NCBI RefSeq assembly: GCF_013778305.1
Contig: NZ_JACEIC010000002.1
Span: 1,057,708 to 1,121,707 of the forward strand
From: Nocardioides agri
GTDB lineage: Bacteria; Actinomycetota; Actinomycetes; Propionibacteriales; Nocardioidaceae
Length of the DNA: 64,000 nucleotides
Direction of reading: 5' to 3'
Shown here: positions 25,999-34,338 of the stretch, piece after piece
Layout: every line of letters starts with the position of its first letter
How positions within the stretch are numbered: the stretch's first letter is position 1
Notes under the pieces: generated by a model
Database searches by the model: none
What the model saw: the letters and a program-made list of their open reading frames with translations, nothing else
What the model was told of the DNA's origin: nothing
Translations under genes and position numbers: made by a program

Positions 25999-26634
25999 TC
26001 ACTTTAGAGGATCGAGGCGGCCGATCCGGACCCGCCGTCCCTCGACCACGAAGCCCTCGCGGGCCAGCCGGCCGACCGAGTCGACCAGCATCGCCCGCTC
26101 GGCGACCTTGATCCGCTCGTGGAGCGTCTCGACCGTGTCGTCCTCGGCGACCGCCACGGCGGTCTGGGCGACGATCGGGCCCGTGTCGACGCCGGGATCG
26201 ACCACGAAGAGGGTCGCCCCGGTGACCTTGACGCCGTACGCCAGCGCGTCGGCGGGTCCGTGCATGCCGGGGAACGACGGCGACAGCGCCGGGTGCGTGT
26301 TGAGCACCTTGCCGCCGTAGCGCGCGAGGAACGTGCTGCCGAGGAGCTTCATGAAGCCGGCGGACACGATGATGTCCGGGTCGTACGCCGCGCAGGCGCC
26401 GGCGAGCGCCGCGTCCCACTCCTCGCGGGTCTCGAACTCCTTCAGCCGCACCACGAACGTCGGGATCCCCGCCCGCTCCGCTCGGGCCAGACCTTCGATG
26501 CCGTCGCGGTCGGCGCCGACCGCCACCACCCGGGCTCCGTAGGCCGGGTCGGCGCAGGCGTCGAGCAGCGCCTGGAGGTTGGTGCCGGAGCCCGACACCA
26601 GGACGACGAGGGCGGCAGGCTCGGTGCGCGACAC
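25999..26634 (-). CDS. purN: Phosphoribosylglycinamide formyltransferase
   Basis: A 211-residue enzyme that formylates GAR with 10-formyl-THF in purine synthesis. Blocks: VSGSGTNLQALLDA at the phosphate site, VSAGFMKLLG, and LNTHPALSPSFPGMHG with the catalytic N-x-H and an aspartate in VVDPGVDTGPI. The stop is one base before the ZTP aptamer, so purN is probably upstream of and outside the riboswitch's control, though in the same transcript. The PerM-like gene precedes it by ten bases. Confidence 0.95.
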   Translation of the reverse strand: MSRTEPAALVVLVSGSGTNLQALLDACADPAYGARVVAVGADRDGIEGLARAERAGIPTFVVRLKEFETREEWDAALAGACAAYDPDIIVSAGFMKLLGSTFLARYGGKVLNTHPALSPSFPGMHGPADALAYGVKVTGATLFVVDPGVDTGPIVAQTAVAVAEDDTVETLHERIKVAERAMLVDSVGRLAREGFVVEGRRVRIGRLDPLK

Positions 26635-26644
26635 GCGCCGCAGT

Positions 26645-27886
26645 CTAGGCCGCGCGCCGCGCGGCGCGACGCTGCCACCAGGTCATCGCGAGGCCGCCGA
26701 GCAGGCCGCCGATGCCGAACGCCGTGACGGCGTGCACGAGCACGTCGCCCGCGTCCGCGCCCACGTCGCGCATCCGGCCGGGACCGACCGCTCCCCCGGC
26801 GACGCCGGTCAGGACCGCGAGCAGGATGCCGGCGAGCACGCCGCCGACGCAGCCACGCAGCGCACCCTCCTCCCAGCGCAGGGTGGGCGCACGGCGCTGG
26901 GCGAGCGCGGCGGCGACGGCCGCCACCAGGGGCGGCACCGCGACGGCGTACGCCGTCCACACCGGAGTCGGCCCCTCGCTCGGCAGCGCCGCCAGCAGCG
27001 GGAACGCCGGGACCGGGCCGAGCGAGACCAGGGCGGGCGACACCAGCGTGCCGGTGCCGACCACGAAGCCGGGGCCGAGCAGGTAGCTGCCGGTGAGGAG
27101 CGCGGCGTTGGGGAGCACGGCCGCGGTCACGAGTGCGTAGGCCGCGACGTCCCCGGCCCCGGTGTGCAGCTGCGACATCACGTTGACCGCGGCGTCCAGG
27201 TCCACGACGAGCGCCACGAGGAGCAGCCCGGTGGAGAGCACGAGGAAGGTCGCGAGGATCCGCAGCCCTCCGGCGAGCGCGGCTCGCAGCCACGCCGGCA
27301 CCAGCTCGGCCCAGATCGCGAGCCGGCCGCTGCCGGTGGCGATCGCGGTCCAGCCGAAGGTCGCGCACATCACCAGCGACCAGAGCACGACGCGGGCGCC
27401 GGACGGCGCGGTCTCGGTCGTCCCGGCCACCCGGAGGGTGACGACGGCGACCACCAGGTAGCCGAGCGTGAACGCACCCGCGGCCTGGGGCACCGTCCAG
27501 TCGCGCTCGCCGTCGGCGATCCGGTCGGCGTCCGGGCCGTGGCCCGAGATCGCGTCGCCCACGCGGTGCCCGATCCGCCACAGCGCCCACGCGCAGAGCG
27601 CGGTCAGCCCCAGGGGCACGATCGCGACCGCGGTCCCCTCGACCACGACGCCCGAGCCGTGGGCCATCAACCACGCCAGCGCACCGATGCGGAGGCCGTC
27701 GCGGGGCGCCCCGTGGGCGCCCGCGTCGGCCAGGAACCAGCCGGCCACGCCCAGCGCGAGACACACGACCAGCAACGCGCCGGCGGCGACCGCCCCACCG
27801 AGCAACGCGGCCGGCACCAGCGGTGAGCGGTGACCCAGGTCACGCGCCGGCGGCGCGGTGGCGGGTCCGGGCAGCAGCGAGGTCAT
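26645..27886 (-). CDS. PerM-like / DUF6350 membrane protein
   Basis: A 413-residue polytopic protein with roughly ten hydrophobic helices (LLGGAVAAGALLVVCLALGVAGW, LLVALVVDLDAAVNVM, VGGVLAGILLAVLTGVAGG). Position next to purN-purH and topology match Rv0955 of M. tuberculosis (PerM), a protein linked to cell division and survival under stress; orthology is inferred from synteny and general character. ATG 27886 (MTSLLPGPATAP) is the most likely start; the frame continues far upstream only as a shadow of the gene on the other strand. It probably leads a perM-purN-purH-folD-DUF3017 operon. Confidence 0.75.
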   Translation of the reverse strand: MTSLLPGPATAPPARDLGHRSPLVPAALLGGAVAAGALLVVCLALGVAGWFLADAGAHGAPRDGLRIGALAWLMAHGSGVVVEGTAVAIVPLGLTALCAWALWRIGHRVGDAISGHGPDADRIADGERDWTVPQAAGAFTLGYLVVAVVTLRVAGTTETAPSGARVVLWSLVMCATFGWTAIATGSGRLAIWAELVPAWLRAALAGGLRILATFLVLSTGLLLVALVVDLDAAVNVMSQLHTGAGDVAAYALVTAAVLPNAALLTGSYLLGPGFVVGTGTLVSPALVSLGPVPAFPLLAALPSEGPTPVWTAYAVAVPPLVAAVAAALAQRRAPTLRWEEGALRGCVGGVLAGILLAVLTGVAGGAVGPGRMRDVGADAGDVLVHAVTAFGIGGLLGGLAMTWWQRRAARRAA

Positions 27887-27979
27887 GGTCCGGCCATCAT
27901 CGCCCGACGGGGGCGGCGGTTCGGGGCGCACACGCCGAATCGGCTCGGATGTGGCTCGCGCGTTACCGTGGGGTACGTC

Positions 27980-29806
27980 ATGACGGAGCCCGACGAGTTC
28001 GACCAGTTCTACAAGGACGTCCGCATCCGCCTGCTGCTGCTGACGTACTGCCTCACTGGCGACCTCCCCGCATCCCGCTCGGCGGTCCGCGACGCGTTCG
28101 TCGTCGCGTGGCACCACTGGCGCAAGGTCTCGCGGCTCGACGATCCCGAGGCGTGGGTGCGCGAGCGCGCCTGCCGGCACGCCCAGCGCCGCCACACCGC
28201 GAAGCTGTGGCACCGCGAGAAGGGCCTCGACCCCGAGGTGAAGGCCACGCTCGACGCGCTCGGCACGCTGCCGGTCTCCCAGCGCCGGGTGCTGCTGCTC
28301 ACCGCGCTGACCACCAGCTCGCTCACCGACCTCGCCCGCGAGGTCGGCCTCCCGCGCACCGAGGCCGAGCGGCAGCTCCAGGCGGCGTCCGCGGCGTTCG
28401 CGCTCGAGCGCGACGTCCCCACGACCAGCATCCGCTCCGTCCTCGACGACGTCGGCACGCACCTCGACGCGATCACCTGGCCGCGGGCGTCGATCGTGCG
28501 CCGCTCCGGCGCCGCGCGCCGGCGTACCCACACCGTCATCGGCGTCGCCTCGACCGTCGCCGTCCTCGTCGCCACCGGCACCCTCGTGACCGAGGGCGCC
28601 GGGGTGCGACCCACCCTCGACGGCGAGCGCGCCTCGGCCGGCCTGCCGTCGTCCGCGGTCCCGGTCGCGCTCCCCGAGGACGCCCTGCTCGGCACCGACA
28701 CGCTCGACCGGCACGCGCCGGGCCCGACCTGGGCGGTCGCCACGACCAGCGACAACAGCGCCGGCGACGGCATCGTGATGCCCTGCCAGGACAGCCGGTA
28801 CGCCGGGCGCCGCCAGCCCGACGCGGCGCTGGTGCGGGTCTTCGGCTCGGAGGCGACCCGCAAGCAGCCTGCTCCGCGCGTCGTCCAGGCGGTCCAGGCC
28901 GCCCCCACCGAGCTGGCCGCCAGGCGCTCCTACGACACCGCCGTCGACTGGTTCGCCGCCTGCGGCACCGAGCGCGCCCAGCTGGTCGGGACCTACGACG
29001 TGCCCGGCGTCGGCGACGCCGCCATGCTGTTCGAGCTGCACACCTTCGAGGAGCCCGAGCACACCCTGGTCGCCGGGGTGGCCCGCACGGGCCAGTTCAC
29101 CACCGTGACCGCGAGCTCCACCGAGGGCGAGGACGGCCCCGGCCCGCGGTTCGTGGCCCGGGTGCTCGGCGAGGGCGTCGACAAGCTGTGCGAGCTGCCC
29201 GAGGGTGGCGCCTGCACCACCGACCCCACCCCGGTGCCGGCCGCACCCGTCCCCGTGGCCGCGATGCCGGGGATGCTCGCCGAGGTCGACCTGCCCCGGC
29301 CCCGAGGGGTGAAGCAGGCGTGGGTGGCCACCCCGCCCCAGCGGGCCGACACCAACGCGGCCGCCACCGTGTGCGACCAGGCGTCCTTCAAGGGCCGCGG
29401 CATCTCCAACAGCTTCACCCGCACGTTCGTCGTGCCGGAGGCCAACCTCCCGGCCGAGTTCGGCGTCACCGAGACCGTCGGCACGATGTCGCACAAGCGC
29501 GCCAAGGCGTTCGTCGAGGACGTGCGGCAACGGCTGGCCCGCTGCGAGGACAAGCAGATGGGCACGGACGTGACCAAGCTGCGCGACGTGAAGCGCGGGG
29601 ACACCGAGCTCGCGGTGTGGAAGGTGACCACCGAGGTCACCGACGACCGGTCGATCAGCTTCCTCATGGGCATCGCCCGCGACGGCTCCGGCGTGGCGCA
29701 GGTCGGGTTCGTGCCCGTCAAGGGCGTCGACGTCTCCGAGGACGACTTCGCCCGCCTCACCCAACGGGCGCTGGCCCGCCTGGACGCCATGCCGGCGCCT
29801 CGCTGA
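27980..29806 (+). CDS. Sigma-factor-like protein fused to a transmembrane tandem-sensor domain
   Basis: A 608-residue protein of unusual build. Residues 8-75 resemble an ECF sigma region 2 (FDQFYKDVRIRLLLLTYCLT, AVRDAFVVAWHHWRKVSRLD, PEAWVRERACRHAQRR). Residues 86-140 resemble region 4 with a helix-turn-helix (LDALGTLPVSQRRVLLLTAL, SLTDLAREVGLPRTEAERQL). Then come a basic linker, a membrane helix at about 184-203 (HTVIGVASTVAVLVATGTLV) and a 400-residue outer region with two related halves of PknH_C-like character, each with cysteines (MPCQDS, FAACG, KLCEL; TVCDQ, LARCEDK). The next two genes encode the same modules as separate proteins. Whether it still binds RNA polymerase is unknown; region 2 looks degenerate. 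ATG 27980 is chosen; TACCGT ten bases before it may be a -10. Confidence 0.75.
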   Translation: MTEPDEFDQFYKDVRIRLLLLTYCLTGDLPASRSAVRDAFVVAWHHWRKVSRLDDPEAWVRERACRHAQRRHTAKLWHREKGLDPEVKATLDALGTLPVSQRRVLLLTALTTSSLTDLAREVGLPRTEAERQLQAASAAFALERDVPTTSIRSVLDDVGTHLDAITWPRASIVRRSGAARRRTHTVIGVASTVAVLVATGTLVTEGAGVRPTLDGERASAGLPSSAVPVALPEDALLGTDTLDRHAPGPTWAVATTSDNSAGDGIVMPCQDSRYAGRRQPDAALVRVFGSEATRKQPAPRVVQAVQAAPTELAARRSYDTAVDWFAACGTERAQLVGTYDVPGVGDAAMLFELHTFEEPEHTLVAGVARTGQFTTVTASSTEGEDGPGPRFVARVLGEGVDKLCELPEGGACTTDPTPVPAAPVPVAAMPGMLAEVDLPRPRGVKQAWVATPPQRADTNAAATVCDQASFKGRGISNSFTRTFVVPEANLPAEFGVTETVGTMSHKRAKAFVEDVRQRLARCEDKQMGTDVTKLRDVKRGDTELAVWKVTTEVTDDRSISFLMGIARDGSGVAQVGFVPVKGVDVSEDDFARLTQRALARLDAMPAPR

Positions 29807-29833
29807 GCCTGCGAAGAAAAATCCCGCTCGCGT

Positions 29834-29861
29834 GCAACCGTGGGCCTCGCCGGGGCGTATC
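29834..29861 (+). promoter_or_regulatory. Candidate ECF-type promoter of the sigma factor gene
   Basis: GCAACC at 29834-29839, a 16-base spacer and CGTATC at 29856-29861. The AAC -35 core and CGT -10 core with this spacing are typical of ECF sigma promoters, suggesting autoregulation. About 60 bases separate it from the ATG at 29922. An A-rich stretch (GAAGAAAAATCCC) lies just upstream. Confidence 0.45.
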
Positions 29862-29921
29862 CCCGTCGATCGGCACCACCGCTGGTCACGAGGCTGACGA
29901 GAAGAGACGGGACCAGAGTCG

Positions 29922-30416
29922 ATGGACGAACGCGAGTTCGACGACTTCTACACCGCGTCGTTCCAGCGGATCACCGGCCAGGTCTACGCCATGATCGGCA
30001 ACCGCGACGAGGCGCAGGAGTGCGTCCAGGAGGCGTTCGTGCGGGCCTGGGCGCACCGCAAGAAGCTGGAGAAGGCCGAGCACCCGGAAGCCTGGGTCCG
30101 CACCACGGCGTACCGGCTCGCGGTGAGCCGGTGGCGCCGCACGATGCGGGGCAAGCGCCCCACCGACCGGGCCGTCGGCCCGGCCACGGAGACGGCCGCG
30201 CCGAGCGAGGCGCACGTCGCCCTCGTGGCGGCGCTCAAGCAGCTGCCCGAGGCACAGCGGCAGGCGCTGGTGTTGCACCACATCGCCGATCTGCCCGTGC
30301 ACGACGTCGCCCGCGAGGTCGGCGTCCCCGAAGGAACCATCAAGGCCCGGCTCAGCCGCGGCCGCGCCGCGCTCGCCGCGCTGCTCGCCGACGAGGAGGG
30401 ACTGAGCCATGCCTGA
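29922..30416 (+). CDS. RNA polymerase sigma factor, SigE family (ECF type)
   Basis: A 164-residue two-domain sigma factor. Region 2 is at residues 5-75 (FDDFYTASFQRITGQVYAMI, AQECVQEAFVRAWAHRKKL, PEAWVRTTAYRLAVSRWRR) and region 4 at about 100-160 (ALKQLPEAQRQALVLHHIAD, VHDVAREVGVPEGTIKARLS). All expected blocks are intact, unlike the fused protein upstream. Its stop overlaps the ATG of the membrane protein downstream by eight bases (ATGCCTGA), the usual arrangement of a sigma factor with its regulator. The stimulus is unknown. Confidence 0.9.
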   Translation: MDEREFDDFYTASFQRITGQVYAMIGNRDEAQECVQEAFVRAWAHRKKLEKAEHPEAWVRTTAYRLAVSRWRRTMRGKRPTDRAVGPATETAAPSEAHVALVAALKQLPEAQRQALVLHHIADLPVHDVAREVGVPEGTIKARLSRGRAALAALLADEEGLSHA

Positions 30417-31782
30417 CCCGATGGACGAGCTCGAGCACTTCACCACCCCAGGACTGACCATGACCCCGCTCCCCGCCGCCGAGGTACGCCGCCGCGGCAC
30501 CCGGATGCGCCGCCGCAACAACGCGCTCGCCACCCTCGGCGGCGTCGCCGCGGTCGCGATCATCGCCACCCCGATCGCTCTCGCGGCGACCGGCAGCGAC
30601 TCCAGCCCGACGCCGGCACCACCGGTCGCGAGCCAGCCCGCCGGCGGGTGGAAGCAGCAGATCCCGGCCGACTTCGGTCTCGCCGACGGCTGGAATCCGG
30701 AGCTCGAGATCGGGCCGGATGACCGACCGATCACCGACGACATCTGCTCCACCCCGCTCGAGGGCGAGGGCGTCGACCGGCTCGCCGTCGGGTACGTCGA
30801 GCCGGGCACCGAGTCGAGCGGCAACCGCGCACTGACCCTGTACACCGACCAGGCCACGGCCACCGCGCAGGTCGACCAGATCCGCTCGGCGGTGGAGAGC
30901 TGCGCCCAGACCCACGAGGGCGACGTCGTCGTCCACGACTCCGAGCTCGGCACCGAGCAGTCGCTGGTGTTCACCGCACGCGTGCTGCTGGAGGACGGAA
31001 CCCCCGGAGGGGGCTCGATCTATCAGGTCGGGCGCACCGGCAACGCGGTCTTCGTCGAGCAGGTCAACGGGTGGCCCGGCGACGACGGCAGCGCTCCCGG
31101 CGAGGTCGATCGCGTTCGCGAGCAGGCCGCGCCGGTCGTCGAGCAGATGTGCACGTTCTCGGTCGACGGCTGCGGCCTCGCTCAGCCGGACGCGTCCGAG
31201 GCCGTCGAGGAGCCCACCGGGCTCACCGGCGCGATCCCGGACACGTTCCCGCTGGAGGAGGGACTGCCGACCGATCCGCAGGGCGGCGTGGGCATCGAGG
31301 GCCCGAGCCACGACCTGGACCTCGCGCCGTACAACCTCGAGAACACCCTCCAGGCGTGCGGCATCGGCCCCCAGAACCTGCCCGAGCCTGTCGACACCCT
31401 CGATGCCGGCTACCGGTCCCCCGCGATGGGCATCCTCCGCCAACTGCGGACCTTCGAGTCCGCCGCCGACGCGGAGGCGTACGCCGAGGGCGTGATGGCC
31501 CCGTTCGCCGCCTGCCCGGAGGACGCTGACAACCGCGGCGTCAGCAAGGTCTACGAGGTGACCGGCGAGGACGCAGGCGATCAGGCATCCTCCGCGGTGA
31601 TGCGCGTCGAGGTCGACGGCGAGCCGGGCATCGGCTTCCAGCTCGTGCAGGTCGTCCGCGTCGGCCAGGCGGTGCTCCAGACCCTGGTCGTCAACGACGG
31701 CGAGCAGCTCGAGCAGACCCCCGACGAGTTGCGCGCAACGTACCTCGAGGACAGCCAGTCGGTCATCGACGCGATGCGCTGA
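30409..31782 (+). CDS. Membrane-anchored tandem-sensor protein, probable anti-sigma partner
   Basis: A 457-residue protein. A cytoplasmic stretch of about 37 residues (LEHFTTPGLTMTPLP, AEVRRRGTRMRRR) is followed by a membrane helix at 38-60 and two outer domains of about 190 residues with the same plan: an N-terminal PADFGLADGW / PDTFPLEEGLP segment, a cysteine (TDDICSTPL / LQACGIGPQ), a helix with a second cysteine (SAVESCAQTHE / MAPFAACPED) and a final amphipathic helix. The fold is PknH_C-like by pattern. There is no HxxxCxxC zinc motif, so it is not a classic ZAS anti-sigma factor. The overlap with the sigma gene and the membrane location suggest it holds or tunes the sigma factor; this is inferred. 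The linker before the helix resembles the one in the fused protein at 27980. Confidence 0.7.
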   Translation: MPDPMDELEHFTTPGLTMTPLPAAEVRRRGTRMRRRNNALATLGGVAAVAIIATPIALAATGSDSSPTPAPPVASQPAGGWKQQIPADFGLADGWNPELEIGPDDRPITDDICSTPLEGEGVDRLAVGYVEPGTESSGNRALTLYTDQATATAQVDQIRSAVESCAQTHEGDVVVHDSELGTEQSLVFTARVLLEDGTPGGGSIYQVGRTGNAVFVEQVNGWPGDDGSAPGEVDRVREQAAPVVEQMCTFSVDGCGLAQPDASEAVEEPTGLTGAIPDTFPLEEGLPTDPQGGVGIEGPSHDLDLAPYNLENTLQACGIGPQNLPEPVDTLDAGYRSPAMGILRQLRTFESAADAEAYAEGVMAPFAACPEDADNRGVSKVYEVTGEDAGDQASSAVMRVEVDGEPGIGFQLVQVVRVGQAVLQTLVVNDGEQLEQTPDELRATYLEDSQSVIDAMR

Positions 31783-31795
31783 GCCCGAAATGCCA

Positions 31796-31831
31796 GTCGG
31801 CGCAGCCTTCCCAGGGGAAGACTGCGCCGAC
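31796..31831. terminator. Bidirectional terminator-like palindrome before sucD end
   Basis: Arms 31796-31812 and 31815-31831 pair at 16 of 17 positions. It lies between the convergent ends of the sensor gene (stop at 31782) and sucD (31846), so it can serve both. The outer arm sequence GTCGGCGCA/TGCGCCGAC resembles the hairpin after mdh. Confidence 0.65.
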
Positions 31832-31845
31832 GCGGCGTTGGTGGC

Positions 31846-32739
31846 TCAGAGGCTCTGCAGGATCTCCCGCATGAGCGCGGCGGTCTCGGACGGCGTCTTG
31901 CCGACCTTGACGCCGACGGCCTCGAGGGCCTCCTTCTTCGCCTGGGCGGTGCCCGAGGAGCCGGAGACGATGGCGCCGGCGTGGCCCATGGTCTTGCCCT
32001 CGGGAGCCGTGAAGCCCGCGACGTAGCCGACGACCGGCTTCGTCACGTTGTCCTTGATGTACGCCGCGGCCCGCTCCTCGGCGTCGCCACCGATCTCGCC
32101 GATCATCACGATCGCCTTGGTCTCGGGGTCCGCCTCGAACGCCGCCAGGGCGTCGATGTGCGTGGTGCCGATGATCGGGTCACCACCGATGCCGATGGCG
32201 GTCGAGAAGCCGAAGTCCTTCAGCTCGTACATCATCTGGTAGGTCAGCGTGCCGGACTTCGACACCAGGCCGACCGGGCCCTTGCCCGCGATGGTGTGCG
32301 GGGTGATGCCGGCCAGCGACTCGCCGGGCGTGATGATGCCCGGGCAGTTCGGACCGATCATCCGGGTGCCCGCGTGGTTCTTGTCCGACTGCAGGTAGGA
32401 CCAGACCTCGGCGGTGTCCTGCACCGGCACGCCCTCGGTGATGACCACGAGCAGGCCGATGCCGGCGTCGATGGCCTCGATGCAGGCGTCCTTGGTGAAG
32501 GCCGGCGGCACGAAGACGACCGACACGTCGGCGCCGGTCTCCTTCATGGCCTCCTCCACCGAGCCGAAGACCGGCTGGGTGGTGCCGGCGAGCTCGACGG
32601 TGGTGCCGGCCTTGCGGGCGTTGACGCCGCCGACGATGTTGCTGCCGGACTCGATCATCAGGGTGGTGTGCTTGGAGCCCATGCCACCGGTGATGCCCTG
32701 GACGATGATCTTGCTGTCCTTGTTGAGGTAGATGCTCAT
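31846..32739 (-). CDS. sucD: Succinyl-CoA synthetase alpha subunit
   Basis: A 297-residue subunit that carries the phosphohistidine and binds CoA. The CoA-binding N-terminus is [20 protein letters not shown], and the phosphorylated histidine is in [18 protein letters not shown]. With SucC it makes ATP or GTP from succinyl-CoA in the TCA cycle. ATG 32739 has GGGAG six to seven bases upstream. It follows sucC by 16 bases in one operon. Confidence 0.96.
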   Translation of the reverse strand: MSIYLNKDSKIIVQGITGGMGSKHTTLMIESGSNIVGGVNARKAGTTVELAGTTQPVFGSVEEAMKETGADVSVVFVPPAFTKDACIEAIDAGIGLLVVITEGVPVQDTAEVWSYLQSDKNHAGTRMIGPNCPGIITPGESLAGITPHTIAGKGPVGLVSKSGTLTYQMMYELKDFGFSTAIGIGGDPIIGTTHIDALAAFEADPETKAIVMIGEIGGDAEERAAAYIKDNVTKPVVGYVAGFTAPEGKTMGHAGAIVSGSSGTAQAKKEALEAVGVKVGKTPSETAALMREILQSL

Positions 32740-32755
32740 ACTCTGCTCCCCGGCC

Positions 32756-33925
32756 TCAGGCGGCCGTGCCGTTGTGGGCAAGCTCGGCGGCCTTGTCGGC
32801 CGCGCCGTCCATCGTGTCGACCAGCGTCACCAGCGGGTGGTTCAGCTCCGCCAGGATCGCGCGACCGGCGTCGACGTTGTTGCCGTCGAGGCGGACGACG
32901 AGCGGCTTGGTCGCCTCGTCGCCCAGGATCTCCAGGGCGCCCTTGATGCCGTTGGCGACCTCGTCGCACGCGGTGATGCCGCCGAAGACGTTGACGAACA
33001 CGCTCTTGACCTGCGGGTCGTGGAGGATCACGTCGAGGCCGTCGGCCATCACCTGCGCGTTGGCGCCGCCACCGATGTCGAGGAAGTTGGCGGGCTTCAC
33101 GCCGCCGTGCGCCTCTCCGGCGTACGCCACCACGTCGAGGGTGGACATGACCAGGCCCGCGCCGTTGCCGATGATGCCGACCTGGCCGTCGAGCTTGACG
33201 TAGTTGAGGCCCTTGTCCTTGGCCTTCGCCTCGAGCGGGTCGGCCTCCTCCCGGATCTCGAACGCCGCGTGCTCGGGGTGCCGCACCTCGGACGCGTTCT
33301 CGTCGAGCGAGACCTTGCCGTCGAGCGCCTCGAGCTTGTCGCCGGCCAGCCGCGCGAGCGGGTTGACCTCGACGAGGGTGGCGTCCTCCTCGACGAAGAC
33401 CTGGTAGAGCTTCTGGATCATCGTCACGGCCTGCTCGAAGACCGGCTCCGGGAACTTCGCCTCGGTGGCGATGGCCCGCGCCTTGGCCTCGTCGACGCCG
33501 GCTCCCGGGTCGATCGCGATCTGGCGGACGGCGTCGGGGTTGGTCTTGGCGACCTCCTCGATCTCCACGCCGCCCTCGACCGAGGCGATGCACAGGTACT
33601 GACGGTTCGCGCGGTCGAGGAGGAAGGAGAAGTAGTACTCCTCCTCCGGAGGGGTCGCCGGAGTCACCAGCACCCGGTTGACCGTGAGGCCCTTGATCTC
33701 CATGCCGAGGATGTTCGACGCGTGCTCGAACGCCTCGTCGGCGGTCTTCGCGAGCTTCACGCCGCCGGCCTTGCCACGACCGCCGGCCTTGACCTGCGCC
33801 TTGATCACGGTCACGCCGCCGAGCTGCTCCGCGGCGGCCTTGGCGGCGTCCGCGGTCTCGACGACGACGCCGAGCGTCGTGGTCACACCGTGCTTGGCGA
33901 AGAGCTCCTTCGCCTGGTACTCCAT
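32756..33925 (-). CDS. sucC: Succinyl-CoA synthetase beta subunit
   Basis: A 389-residue ATP-grasp subunit. It opens [20 protein letters not shown], the standard start, with the nucleotide-binding [20 protein letters not shown] segment and the C-terminal CoA-ligase domain ([19 protein letters not shown]). ATG 33925 is preferred to an 18-codon longer GTG frame because the family starts there; GTGG eight bases upstream is a weak ribosome site. The promoter lies in the 413-base gap; TAAGGT (minus strand, near 34015) is a possible -10. Confidence 0.96.
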   Translation of the reverse strand: MEYQAKELFAKHGVTTTLGVVVETADAAKAAAEQLGGVTVIKAQVKAGGRGKAGGVKLAKTADEAFEHASNILGMEIKGLTVNRVLVTPATPPEEEYYFSFLLDRANRQYLCIASVEGGVEIEEVAKTNPDAVRQIAIDPGAGVDEAKARAIATEAKFPEPVFEQAVTMIQKLYQVFVEEDATLVEVNPLARLAGDKLEALDGKVSLDENASEVRHPEHAAFEIREEADPLEAKAKDKGLNYVKLDGQVGIIGNGAGLVMSTLDVVAYAGEAHGGVKPANFLDIGGGANAQVMADGLDVILHDPQVKSVFVNVFGGITACDEVANGIKGALEILGDEATKPLVVRLDGNNVDAGRAILAELNHPLVTLVDTMDGAADKAAELAHNGTAA

Positions 33926-34338
33926 CAGATCCACTGATCCACCAAGTTCTCTTTGTCGGAGTGAGCGGGCGCGCCACACAGCCGCCGCATGCTCAGGGGT
34001 GTCCTCCGCACCTTAGACCTGAGCCCGCGGGTAGGACGAGGCCGGGCGGACGTGACGTGGGGCACGGCCTCCCGGGCCCGGATGGACCAGTTTGGGGAAA
34101 TCGTCGCCGCCCCGGGCGGGACGACCCGCCCCGAGGTGTCAGGCCTCACCCGAACGGGTAGTGAAGACCGCTCAAGCCACGCGGCGAGGGTGCCGATGTG
34201 GATATCGGAGATGTTTCAGGCACCATTGTTCAGACGGAGGTCGTCCACAAATAGTGGGAGTCGCTTGCACGGCGTCGTGATCATTCCGTTATTGTCAGCA
34301 CTCGCCGTCTGAACCCCGAGCAGCGGAGAAGCTAATTC
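33926..34338. other. 413-base divergent regulatory gap between sucC and the M23 peptidase gene
   Basis: No gene was found in either direction. The sucC side is GC-rich. The peptidase side drops in GC and holds a promoter-like pair (34265-34294) between the arms of a 10-base inverted repeat (34228-34314). A sigma-28-like sequence with one base too many in the spacer (CTCAA at 34171, N16, GCCGAT at 34192) also lies here; it may be chance. I looked for a c-di-AMP (ydaO) riboswitch, common before peptidoglycan hydrolase genes, and did not see its conserved blocks. Confidence 0.5.
34228..34314 (+). promoter_or_regulatory. Inverted repeat flanking a promoter upstream of the M23 peptidase gene
   Basis: GTTCAGACGG at 34228-34237 is perfectly repeated inverted as CCGTCTGAAC at 34305-34314. 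Between the arms are TTGCAC (34265-34270) and TTATTG (34289-34294), 18 bases apart, a plausible housekeeping promoter. The arms could be operator halves or could form a hairpin at the 5' end of the transcript. The second arm ends 24 bases before the ATG. Confidence 0.45.

Noticed and set aside
27887..29764. A 626-codon upstream extension of the PerM-like gene
   Set aside because: This part is antisense to the fused sigma/sensor gene and has no membrane segments; the real protein starts near 27886.
27980..29806. The fused sigma/sensor protein as a frameshift or assembly join of two genes
   Set aside because: The frame is continuous, the linker and helix match the N-terminus of the separate sensor downstream, and no internal stop, start or ribosome site suggests two genes.
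34140..34338. Possible c-di-AMP (ydaO) riboswitch before the M23 peptidase gene
   Set aside because: This class often precedes cell-wall hydrolase genes, but its conserved blocks could not be found on the plus strand.
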